This document shows positions 1 through 10,800 of a DNA stretch of 64,000 bases, one piece after another; within the stretch, counting starts at the first letter, position 1; every line of letters begins with the position of its first letter. The position numbers were made by a program, and so were the translations under genes. Under the pieces are notes generated by a model. The model was given only the letters and a program-made list of their open reading frames with translations, ran no database searches and was not told the origin of the DNA. The DNA is taken from assembly GCA_964035015.1 (NCBI GenBank), contig OZ036010.1, positions 3,193,604 through 3,257,603 on the forward strand, written 5' to 3'. The stretch comes from Corallium rubrum. Its lineage: Eukaryota > Cnidaria > Anthozoa > Scleralcyonacea > Coralliidae.

Positions 1-30
1 ACAACAACAACAACAAACAACAACAACAGC

Positions 31-61
<31 letters not shown>

Positions 62-96
62 GCAACAACAACAACAACACAACAACAACAACAACG
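1..96. repeat. (CAA)n microsatellite
   Basis: Almost pure CAA triplets with a few CAG interruptions, cut by the left window edge. It lies in the 3' flank of the minus-strand gene at 291-1046. No coding role is visible. Confidence 0.95.
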
Positions 97-290
97 TCTT
101 GCATAGGCAGATTGAAGAACAACGATTTATTTCGCCAAGAAAAGCATTAATTTTACATCTGTTTTAAAGAAAGTGTAAAGTTTTTGCGACAAATGTTTAT
201 CTCCATTCATTCGGACGTGCGGGCTGTAAAATTTGCGAGTTATTTTGGAAAAATCGGAGATTTGAGAACAACAATTGTAGCAAATTAATT

Positions 291-1046
291 TTACAATTCC
301 ATTCGGGCCTGTGTTTCCATGACGTTGAGCTGTTTAATTTGCGACAGCGACACATCGATACTTTTGGAAAACTCGGCAACTTCTTGAAAGTTTTGGGCTT
401 GACTACTAGTTAACATGCTTTCGAAGTTTCCCTTGATCAAGGTCAGTTGCTGGTCAATGACTCTATACTGGTCAGCAGTTGCTTGACGTTGATAGATTGG
501 TCTGATGAGAGTAATTTCCGAAGTAACATTAGCCATAATGTCACCGGTTTGAGGGATCGAGATTTGGTCGTCTCCTGTCAGATTCTTGTTAGCTTCAGTT
601 TGTAAATCGGCCAGAACACTGTTATTCAATGTCGTTGATTGCATGGTTGAGTTTAGGGTTGTCAGATGATCTGTCGTATTCTGAATTGCTTCTGGTAGCG
701 TTGTGTTTAGACTGGTTTCGGAGTCTGAAATCTTTTTCCCTCGTGCAACCAGATCGGTTCCACTCCGCTTTCCTGCCAGAACTTCCACATCGTGTTCGAC
801 TCTCATGACGCGCACCTCGAAAGTCATTCGCGTCCCGGCGCCCTGAAGCTCGCCAACATCGTTCTCGGCTTCGGGAACACCAGAGTTCATCTCGTTATGG
901 ACGTCGACCAGGCTGTGCGCCAAATTACTTAGAGTATCATGGAATGCAATTATCGCATCGCGATCTGCGTCTCTTGTTGAGCCAAGACATAGGTGGCTAG
1001 CAATGGCGAGAAGGAAGGACACCAGAAAAACTGTTAGTGAAACCAT
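291..1046 (-). CDS. Secreted, N-glycosylated helical protein of unknown function (single exon, 251 aa)
   Basis: An open frame starts at an ATG (1044-1046) and stops at TAA (291-293). Residues 1-22 form a clear signal peptide: Met-Val-Ser-Leu, a hydrophobic run, then a small-residue cleavage region near Leu-Gly-Ser. The rest is polar and mostly helix-compatible, with heptad-like stretches near residues 30-60 and 200-245 and many Asn-X-Ser/Thr sequons between about 115 and 175. No transmembrane segment follows the signal peptide, so secretion is inferred. Cysteine is almost absent after the signal. It lies on the same strand as, and about 6.6 kb downstream of, the larger minus-strand gene that also encodes a secretory-pathway protein; a functional link is not shown. 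I do not recognise the family. It could be one exon of a larger gene, but the start, signal peptide and stop make a complete short protein. Balanced composition and lack of repeats argue against a chance ORF. Confidence 0.7.
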   Translation of the reverse strand: MVSLTVFLVSFLLAIASHLCLGSTRDADRDAIIAFHDTLSNLAHSLVDVHNEMNSGVPEAENDVGELQGAGTRMTFEVRVMRVEHDVEVLAGKRSGTDLVARGKKISDSETSLNTTLPEAIQNTTDHLTTLNSTMQSTTLNNSVLADLQTEANKNLTGDDQISIPQTGDIMANVTSEITLIRPIYQRQATADQYRVIDQQLTLIKGNFESMLTSSQAQNFQEVAEFSKSIDVSLSQIKQLNVMETQARMEL

Positions 1047-1338
1047 CGTGTAAATGATGTTGTTACGAACTGTAGTTAGTTTGTAACGTCTTCATAAACG
1101 ATCACCAGGTTATAATGAATACTTTGACCTGTTAGGGGCTTTATGAGGGGAACGAAACATTGGATGATCCAATGTGGGGTGTCAATGTGGTTCCTGGTAT
1201 CACGGCGCGTAAGAACAATCGCTCGCTGCACATACCAGCTTCACTCAAACCATTATTCTTAATTAGCTTCGTGCTTAGTTGACTTTGCCCAGTTGGTGGA
1301 AAATTTCTATGGCTGTTAATATGAAACTTTAGTTTTGT

Positions 1339-1511
1339 TAGAGCAAAGTGAAAAGGTGCTAAACTGCCGAGAATAGTTTTGATAACGAAATACTAAGGTT
1401 TCAAGCGGAACACTGCATCACATTTTACTCTGATAAAAGGCTTCGCTCGAAATGTTAGTATTTCGTTATCAAAACTATTCTCAGCAGTTTACCACTTTTC
1501 ACTTTGCTCTA
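1339..1511. mobile_element. Foldback MITE-like element
   Basis: The left arm begins near GAGCAAAGTGAAAAGGTG and its reverse complement closes the element at CACTTTGCTC. The arms also share the string AACGAAATACTAA and the segment with TTCGCTCGAAA. The same arm family recurs at 61475-61920. Confidence 0.75.
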
Positions 1512-1642
1512 TCTGAAACACTGCCTGTACACCGCACTTTACATTTTTTAGATTTTTTATTAAGTTATTTATCGTATTTATTATTTTTTTCTATATCTCT
1601 AAGATAAAATAAAACATCTAATCGATAGATATGTTTTTATCT

Positions 1643-1839
1643 TATTTTATTTTACTTTAATTTTATTTTACTTTAATTTTATTTTACTTTAATTTTATTT
1701 TACTTTAATTTTATTTTACTTTAATTTTATTTTACTTTAATTTTATTTTACTTTAATTTTATTTTACTTTAATTTTATTTTACTTTAATTTTATTTTACT
1801 TTAATTTTATTTTACTTTAATTTTATTTTACTTTAATTT
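1643..1839. repeat. 16-bp tandem repeat, about 12 copies
   Basis: The unit CTTTAATTTTATTTTA is repeated head to tail almost without change, indicating recent expansion. Confidence 0.95.
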
Positions 1840-4446
1840 GCATATCTTTGTCATTACATAATTTTTGACGTTCTTTTATTTACTAAGAATAGATTTGTTG
1901 ACGCAATGTTTTTGTGATTTTTTAATTTTACTATTAAGAATGGAAGAGATGAGAAGATATTTCGAATATCATATTAAATTGAAGTAGTTTTTAAATTGAA
2001 AAACAAAGAGTGTGAAATTAAAGAGTGTTTAATTAAAAGAAATTGATTATATGAGGATTAGACTATGTCATTAGAGTAATCTAGACTAGTTAGCAGGACT
2101 GGTTGCTTCTACGATCATTTTATGTATCTCGTTTACAAAGCGAAAAATTATTGGGGTTGTGATCGCGATCGGGATGATGTTGTGATCGCGATATGATGTT
2201 GTGATCGCGTTTACAAGTCATTGCGATTTCAACCGAGATCCGATGAGGCGGTGTGACAATAGGTCAGCGGAAATCCGATAAGACCGCCTTACACAACATA
2301 AGACGCAATGTGACCCATTTATAGGACGTTTTTAAACAAGCTGCGGCTTGTGTAAGACGCGAACATAAATCTTTGTATTTTTATACGAGTGTTTGGCATC
2401 TTGTGTAATGCATGTGTAATGCGTTCTATTTGTAAGCCGTATTTTATCAGTTCTCTTATAAACGGCTCTGTTGTCACCTTACTGTAATCATCGAATACAA
2501 TAGACCTTATTCCAAAATGGCTGTCGAATTAAAATTCTATTATATACATACAAATTAGCTCGTATGAACTCGTTTTTATGTGGGAAATTCAAAAGAAACT
2601 GAAACAAAACGATGAGTTATTCTCGCATTCTTGCTGTTTAAATTTAAGGTCCGTTTTTCCCAGTCTTCAACCGTATCGAGACGTAGCGTTTTCTTTTGTC
2701 TGCCCAAGAGCTCACAAGACAAAGGAGAACTTTCGTACGGTACGGTTGAAGTGGAAAAACGACCTTAAATCTATAATACGTAAATATTAAATACGCTATT
2801 AAATTTGATTGTAATGTGTGAATGGGTTTAGGAATAAGAATATATACATTGTATATGAAGAAGCTTTTTAAGTTTTTTAAGTTTTTTAAGAAGTTTTTTA
2901 AGTGAAAATGGGAATTTTTTTCGTTAATTAATTTTGTTCCGCCCTGGCAGGATTCAGAGATCAGATTTTGCAGGTTGAATCAATAAAGGACTGAACGGCG
3001 ACTGGTAACGTAACGCTACGATGATCTTTAGTTATATGAAACAAAATCACTTCTTTTCTTCCTTTAATATAACGAAAACTCTGCAGTAAACACCCACGAA
3101 AATATAAAAACCTGCATTTTTACAAGTCTGCCTGAATAGGTTCTTATATATCTGGTGTTTATTGGGAAATCAGGCTGTTTAGGTTCTTAATTAATTAGGT
3201 TCTTATTTTATTCAGGGGTTTAAACTGTTTGCTACTGTTCAGATTAGTACTTTAATTAAGCTCATTATTTCAGTCGTGTCACAGAAACTACAAATTCATT
3301 CAAAATCTAGGGGAATATAATACATTTTCCACAGTTTGTTTACGATGTTGAAAATGCTATTTGTTTAATTGGGCTGATCTTACACTGAAATAAGAACATA
3401 TTTTAAATCAGTCAGGCTGAATGCGTTCTTTTATAATGAGGGCCTAATTTCCAAATTTCAGTCTGTATGTTCTTAATCCACTAGTAAGGTTCTTATAAGG
3501 GCCGTTTATACGGCAGAATATATAAGCCATGTATATAATATAAGCAGTGATTTAAATAAATCGCGACCAGCTCGTGATAAACAGACTGTCACAATTCTCC
3601 ATGAGCCGTGACTAAAATAAGCCCTGGGTTGAAGCTAGTACAAGATAAACCGCCGTTGATTGATGATTTAGCCGGTTTAGACGAGCATTTTATGATCTGT
3701 TGATGTAGCTAGCTATTCTAGAATGAATCACTCTGTCTATTTATACACTTTGTTACTTTACATTATTGCCAAAATTTCGAATATAATTTATAACAGTGTG
3801 TCTGGTTTCCTTTTGGGGGAAAGCGGACACAAGGTTTCAACTGATTTTTGTTTTGTTTATTATTCTTTATAATATTAAACACATACTGCCTCGATTAGCT
3901 TTGTTATTTTGCAGTATTGTGTAATTTTTATATTTGTAAATTTTGTGTTTAAACAAATGAGTTGATTGATTGTTGTCCTCTATCATTTTACTGTTTATTA
4001 TTTACTTAGATTTTGTGTGTGATTTCATAATATTTTATTTACCATTCCATAATACACAACAATTATCATATTTTTTATTAGATGTTAATTTTTTGTTCAC
4101 TGTCATTTTAATATTTTAACAACAATAATATTTTAACACATCAACATTTAGAAAACGTTATTTTAGCTTATATAATAATTTAGGGAATTTAAAATTATCG
4201 AGTGTCGCTCTATATTCAAAGTTAGAATGCTAAACCATAGCATCTTTCATATATTATAACATGTATAAAATATCTTTCACCTCTTTTGATGTTTTAACAC
4301 TTTTACATTTTTTCATTCTGTTTGTAAATAACTTTGAACTGACAAAAACAAAAACTTAATATCTATTGTAAACTTATCAAGGTTTCTAGTAGGCCCCTAG
4401 CCCTATCAAATTATAGGATATTGATTGTATTGTATATAGACTTAAT

Positions 4447-5198
4447 AGCGAGGTTCAGATCACACTTCCACTACCACTACCGCTACCGCTACCGTAAATG
4501 TGGTTAAGCTGATGTAATGTTCGTTTTTTTCGTCCTGTATAATCGTAGTTGGTTTTAATCCTAGTACCGTAAAACACTTTCTTTTTGCACTAGGTTTAAG
4601 ACCTGCGAGCATTACTGAACGTAAAAACAATATTTGCCATGCTTAATTATATTATCGTATGAAATTGTCCTTCAGTAGCATATTGAGACTATAATAAAGT
4701 TAAATCGAATGAGGCCAGAGTAGCTACTGTTTAAAAATTTTAATGGATAAAGGTAAAAAGGTCAAAATACAGAGTTAAGCTTTCGTTGTGCTACAACATC
4801 ATCAGAACTACTAGATAAGAAAACAAGGAGCGGTATATATACAACTAAAGCGGAAGTGTAAAAATGTAAAATAGGTAGGTAAGGTATGTACAGCATAAAA
4901 ATATATGTAAAATACATGGAATAAACAAGATGTGAGAAAATGTAAACATATGTTTACATATGTTTACATATGTTTACATTTTCTCACATCTTGTTTATCT
5001 CGTAGCTCCTTGTTTTCTTATCTCGTAGTTCTGATGATGTTGTAGCACAACGAAAGCTTAACTCTGTATTTTGACCTTTTTACCTTTATCCATTAAAATT
5101 TTTAAACAGTAGCTACTCTGGCCTCATTCGATTTAACTTTATTATAGTCTTAATTATATTTGCGGTAGCGGTAGTGGAAGTGTGATCTGAACCTCGCT
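4447..5198. mobile_element. TIR element AGCGAGGTTCAGATCACAC with nested foldback
   Basis: The ends are inverted copies of AGCGAGGTTCAGATCACAC followed by CTTCCACTACC, so about 30 bp of terminal inverted repeat. There is no transposase frame inside; the interior is largely the foldback at 4691-5145. TA-rich flanks would fit a mariner-like insertion, but the superfamily is not established. Confidence 0.75.
4691..5145. mobile_element. Long palindromic (foldback) element
   Basis: Left and right halves are near-complete reverse complements, from AATAAAGTTAAATCGAATG on the left to its complement on the right. The centre is a run of TGTTTACATA repeats near 4950-4975. Each arm carries the CTGATGA-hairpin-GAAAG signature (plus copy 5031-5055, minus copy near 4779-4803). 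Confidence 0.85.
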
Positions 5199-6844
5199 TA
5201 TATGGGCGAATTAATTAAATTTAAAAAAAAACCAAAAAAAAACATGAGGCTTCTTTTTCAGTAATAGCAGGAACTGGTTGTATCTATATTAAAAAGAACT
5301 CGCAGTGCTTGGGTTTTTCGTTTTTAATTAGATGCAATGCTTGGAAAAGAGGCCTTATATTGATGGATTGTATAAACTATAGTAGGCTATATTTACACTG
5401 AACAGTGAAATAAAAATAATGTGCTGCCTAGGCAGTGTTGAACTTGATACAAATCGAAATTAAACCTGTCTGACGAAGGACCGTCGCTCGCAATTTTAGA
5501 GGTTTGAGTACTGCCAAAAACATTGAATGTACTATATTTCGATACATTTACACCGTTCTGTTCTACACTGAAAGTTGTAAATTTTGTGAACACTTTGAAG
5601 CCTGACGACGAGTCTTTAGTTCAGCACAGGGAGAGGTCCAGGCTTCAAAGTGTTAAAACCTATCTCTTTGACCTTTCGAAGCCTGAGTCTTTAGTATTTT
5701 ATTCTGGCTAATGCCAGACGATTTTATTCAGCACAGGGAGAGGTCCAGGCCTCAAAGTGTTGATGTTCGCTCTGATTTTTCATATCTTTATATTCGAATG
5801 CATGTCTATCAGGTAGTTTTTAGACTATGTAATTTGTGAGTAGACCATAAGTAATTATATATAGTTTTACAAGGTCAATACATATAGCCATATATGTTTA
5901 CTTTCTTTTGAATATATAAATATATATTCTATAAAAATACAGAGACCCTATGGCTGGTCATGCCAGCTTTTGTCACTGTGTTTAATCAAGTTGATCGGAG
6001 GCACACAGTACCACATGCATGTAGCCAATCAGAGCTCGCGTTGTGTCAATACTAATACGATCTTATAAATAATATATCATTAACCTTTCGACTGCCAACA
6101 TGAGGCCGGCTCGAACTCAGGCCGGACTGACTTCAGGTCGGTTGTAGTGTTTTTACACTGTAGCTCGTTTTCATGAGTCCGGGCTGAGATTCAGTTCACG
6201 CCGGCCTAATCTCATGTCGCCTCATCACCAGGTTGCATGCGCCGTAAGGGTAGAATAATAGCTTGGTCTGTCTGTCTTGTTCGCGAAGGCCTGGGTACGG
6301 GATACACTGAACATGTGTTTAACAAAGCACTTTGTTTCAAGTGAGATAGCAAAGGCTTTCTAGTTACCTTAAACATTTTGTTTTGTTTTTCGCAGCTTAA
6401 TTGCTAATTTACCTATAACTCAATTAATAGACCACTTGCACTTATTTTCTTGGTGGAGGACAAATGCTTATAAACAATAAAATCTTTATTACTCGGGCTA
6501 TCTGTGGTAGATTTCGAAAGTGACTGGTTGACTTTATAGTTAACAGTGATCAGATGTGGCTGACAACTGTCTTGATCGTAAATATGTTCACCACTATGAA
6601 GTATGCACTACATTCAGCCTTTGATCTGATCATTCTCGGCCCATTCCCAGGCGATTCTTTTGTCATACAATAATTTCATAACTTTATCACAGAGTAAACA
6701 TTATGACAGAGTAAAAGGAGGGCCAACATTACCACGGTGAGCTGAGCTCAAAACTCTGACCCAGACCAAACAGGCAATTTTCTATCCAGACTAACATAGG
6801 TACCCTATTCACGCCATATACTCTTATACCTTATATAGGGAAAC
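5199..6844. other. Intergenic region with short duplications
   Basis: Contains a duplicated block at about 5580-5765, in which CAGCACAGGGAGAGGTCCAG and the flanking CTTCAAAGTGTT occur twice, and a GC-richer imperfect inverted repeat at about 6100-6240 (ATGAGGCCGGC and its complement). No exon was recognised. Confidence 0.55.
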
Positions 6845-7140
6845 ACTGGTGGCAAAGAGTTGTCTTCAATCCAAAGTTAAGCCCGATTGGACGGGGTTAA
6901 TACTTGGATGGGTGGCCGCTTGGGAATAACTTTGTCATGGGCTTGAGCTTAGGACTTATGTGAGTAGAGTTATTGTAGTTGATCTCTCTTGTACTTCGGG
7001 TTTTTTCTCCGTGTTCTCCGGTTTCCTCCTCCGTCAAATCAACATCTAGATCTTAGGAGACTGAACAACCTTGTACCTTGAGTCTTATTGTCATTTCTTC
7101 AGTACCCGTTAGGTAAAAATGTTATGGAAAGTCAACTTAA
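6845..7140 (+). mobile_element. 5S rRNA-derived SINE
   Basis: The head resembles the 5S rRNA internal promoter region: AGTTAAGCCCG, then TTAATACTTGGATGGG, then CGCTTGGGAATAAC. A SINE body follows with CTCCGGTTTCCTCC and CGTCAAATCAACATCT, which recurs at the other 5S-like copies here. It lacks the full-length 5S gene ends, so it is not a functional 5S gene. Confidence 0.8.
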
Positions 7141-7695
7141 CCTTTTGAAGTTATATTTTCTTCTGAAAGGGTTATCATTTAACTTAGCAACAGTAAAGAA
7201 AAATATGAATTTCGAGGTAAAGCAAAGACTTTATCAGCGAAGTCTTCTTAGGTCCTCTTGAAGCATGACCGCGTTTCTGGGAGAATGGGTATTGTCTTTG
7301 ACGTCATACCAGTAAAACATCACAAGGTACTAGTACCAGTTTTTTATTTCGACGCGGTCGTCGTGCACACGAGTTCAGCAAAAGGAGCAAAAACTCAAAC
7401 TTAGACAGTTCATAAAAGTGGAACCGAGTGACTGGTTTCAATTATTTCTTCGGTTTTAGATTGAACTTTTCCGACTTTAACGGAAAATAGAAATTCGGAC
7501 ATAAGAAATCAAAAGTCTTATACTATTTTGGTAAAACACTTTATATTTTATTTCTTTTCTTCAGTGAATCTTATATAATAAGTTGCACAATTTCTACACC
7601 AGAAACTAATTTTAAGACTCTGAACTGGTTTATTATATAGGGCCAGTTTTTTTATGTGTTAGGTTCTGGTATATTATTCTTGATTCCACTGTATA

Positions 7696-7836
7696 TTATT
7701 CTTCAATTCTGCTAACAGTGTCGCTTGATACAGCATCGCCAGCTGAATTGATGCCTTGTTGTGCTGAGCTAGAACTTGAGAAGTTGATGGAGAATGATGG
7801 CCTCAGAGTCCAACCCATGATGACGATTTCGGATGT
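7696..7836 (-). CDS. Repeat protein terminal exon (46 codons plus stop)
   Basis: The acceptor TATCTTGCAG precedes 7836, phase 0. The frame begins Thr-Ser-Glu-Ile-Val-Ile-Met-Gly-Trp, runs into a Ser-rich tail and stops at TAA 7696-7698. Confidence 0.78.
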   Translation of the reverse strand, partial: TSEIVIMGWTLRPSFSINFSSSSSAQQGINSAGDAVSSDTVSRIEE

Positions 7837-10800
7837 CTGCAAGATATTAAATGTGTTTGTAAATTAAGTGATTAATTATTGCCATTGAGTTAGAGAAAGT
7901 TTGGAAGAATGATAAACGCTGTTGGGAATATGAGTTTGACGGACTATTATTTCTACAGCCACTTAAAGTTTTTCAAGATTGATAGGATAGGGTATGATAG
8001 GATTGAACAGGACATGATAGGATAGGTCAGGATATGGCAGGACATAGCAAGATCGGGTAGGACAGGGAGGACAAAGGACAGGAAAGGATAGGAAAGGACA
8101 GGATAGGACAGGATATAACAGGATAGGGGAGGACAGTATAAGATAAGACAGGGGAGGATACTACAGGATATGATAGGATAGGGCAAGATAGTACAGGATA
8201 AGATAGGACAGGATAGGATAGAATAGGACAGGTAGGATAGAACATGGCAAGATAGGACAGAATAGGGTAGGACAGGATAGGATAGGACAAGACAGTATAG
8301 GATAGGATAGAATAGGACCGGTAGGATATGACAGGGAAAGATAGGATAGAATAGGATATGACATGATAAGATAGGATAGGATAGGATAGGGTAAGACAGG
8401 ATAGGATACTATGGGATAGAACGTGTAGGATAGGATAGGACAGGGCAAGATAGGATAGAATATGATAAGACAGGATAGTGTAGGATAAGACAGGTTAAGA
8501 TAAGACAGGACAGTGTTGGATAAGACAAGGTAGGATAAGACAGGATAGTGTAGGATAAAACAGGGTAGGATAAGACAGGACAGTGTTGGATAAGACAAGG
8601 TAGTATAAGACGGGATAGTGTAGGATAAGACAGGGTAGGATAAGACAGGATAGGATAGAATAGAATAGTACAGGTAGGATAGGACAGGACAAGATAGGAT
8701 AGGATAGGATAGAATAGGATAGGATAAGACAAGATAGTGTAGGATAAGACAGGGTAGGATAAGACCGGGTAGGATAAGACAGGATAGGACAGAATAGGAT
8801 AGGATAGGATAGAATAGAATAAGACAGGATAGCGCAGGATAGTATAGGATAAGACAGGATAGGATAGGATAGGATAACAGACAGGCGCATACAGACAGCT
8901 CGCTGCATGACGAAAATCTACCCTAGCCTAATAAGGATAAAATACATAAGAAGGCATACTTACAAAATCAAATATTTGTCTTGTCGATGTCAAAAGCACT
9001 TCAAATCTGATATATCTTATATCAATAATACTGAGTGCTGCATTAACTAATGCCACCAGAGCTTCTGATGCAATCTAAATAAAACAAGACCTTGTTAATA
9101 TTTAAGTATAAATAACTTGCCATTTCATATTGAGTGGTAGACACACAATGAAGACGATATTGTCACCATTTGGTTATTGGAACATTTTTGTTGATCTTTC
9201 TTTAGAAATTAGGTTGATTGCCAGTGTAATTGTTGCAAGTGTTATTTATAATTATAATTACTATTGTTATGTTTACATAGTATATTTTGTATAATATAGT
9301 GAGTATAAAATAGTACGTACAACATAATGCACAACATATTATTATTATGGTAATTATTATTATTATTATAAATTTATTTGAGCCCATTTTCTATGGGCCA
9401 AAACTTCAAGATACCAAAGTTTGTTATCTTTTGTTGAAGTCTACTCTACTTGCACCACCTTAGACATCACTTTTCTTAAAATGGATTCACTCTCCATTAA
9501 TATGGTCTTGCATTTCTTTTAGTATCCACTTCTGTCGGGGTTTCTCTTTTATCATCTTCTCTATCTGTTCTTCCAATTTCTCCAACCCTCCTCCTAAGCA
9601 TCCGGCTACCAAAGGTACTACTTCAACCAAAAAGCCTGGACGCCTCTCGCGGATTTCAAATGCCAGCTGTTGGTATTTTTGCAATTTTCCCCTCCGTTTT
9701 TCTACAATGTTCGCCTCTGCAAGACATGCCATGTCTACTATCCAAATTTTACCTTCCTCGATGTCTTCCAGAATCAGATCAGGTCTTCATGCTGTTGTTG
9801 TCTTTCTCATCTTGTATTCAAAGTCCCACACAAGCTTTTTACCCGGCTTTTCAATAACTGTTCCTTTCTTCCATGCTGTTTTGTACCACACTACACTCTC
9901 TTCAAGCAAACCTGCCTCTTTTCCCCATTCCACAGCAAACACCATCATTGCATTGTTATGCCTTCTCATGTACTCATTACTAGCAAGCACCTTACATCCA
10001 GCCAAAAAATGATGTACGGACGTACGGTTTCTCTCCTACCAGAACACAATCTGCAATTCTCCGATTCTATCTCTATTCCCCTTAAGGCTTTCCAAGCTCT
10101 GGTCTCGACCATCTGCTCTAACATCCCCATCACTGCTGCCGTCTTTCTGGAGTCTAGGTTGTACTCCAACCACTGGTTACATTTTTCTTCTTGACCCACG
10201 AAACGCTCGCTTTGTAACTTCTTCTCTCGATATTGATTGATACGTCCTTCTTCCGTCTTCGATTTCAGCAAGGCTTTCAACCTCCACCAGGCATCCTTCC
10301 AAGTTCCACACATCTTTTCGCCATTCAAGTAAATCTCTCCTATCCCGAAACTAATTTCTTCTCCAACCATCTCCAGTGCCTCTTCTGCTTCTCTCTTTAT
10401 CGAACAATACTCACTTTTATGCTCCCGTCTCCAGGCAACTTTTATCCATCGACATCTTGATAGTGACATATAACAAGCTACTCTGACCTTTGTTTCTTTG
10501 TACAGATCCCTCATACTCTTCACTCCTCTGCCCCCTTTGCCACGAGCCGGATACAACCTTTCATCGCTTGCTTGCCTCCTCTTCACAATCATGTCCATTT
10601 CAACCAAATCGTCCTTGCTCATTCTGCAAACATTCATCACATATCCTGCTACAGGTATTACTCTACAGTTCACAGCTCTAACCAGGTTCTTATCATAAAG
10701 CTCTAACTGCGTAAGACTTATTCTCATCCTCTTTGTTATGTCCTTCACCACTCTTTCCATCACTTTATCTTTGCCCAATTTGTCAGCCTGTTCACATCCT

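Larger units (their letters stand above)
1047..4446. other. Intergenic region, AT-rich
   Basis: No convincing coding exon on either strand. It holds a foldback element (1339-1511), a 16-bp satellite (1643-1839), a short cluster of GATCGCG repeats near 2160-2210, and otherwise AT-rich unique-looking sequence. The 70-codon plus-strand frame at 2578-2790 has no recognisable features. Confidence 0.6.

Noticed and set aside
6849..6950. 5S rRNA gene
   Set aside because: Only the internal promoter-like region is preserved and it is fused to a repetitive SINE body.
7953..8908. Several overlapping minus-strand frames rich in Ser, Tyr, Pro and Leu
   Set aside because: Pure translations of the GGATA/GGACA array; composition follows the repeat in every frame.
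9660..10698. Plus-strand frames of up to 174 codons
   Set aside because: Antisense shadows of the decayed LINE polymerase/endonuclease on the minus strand.
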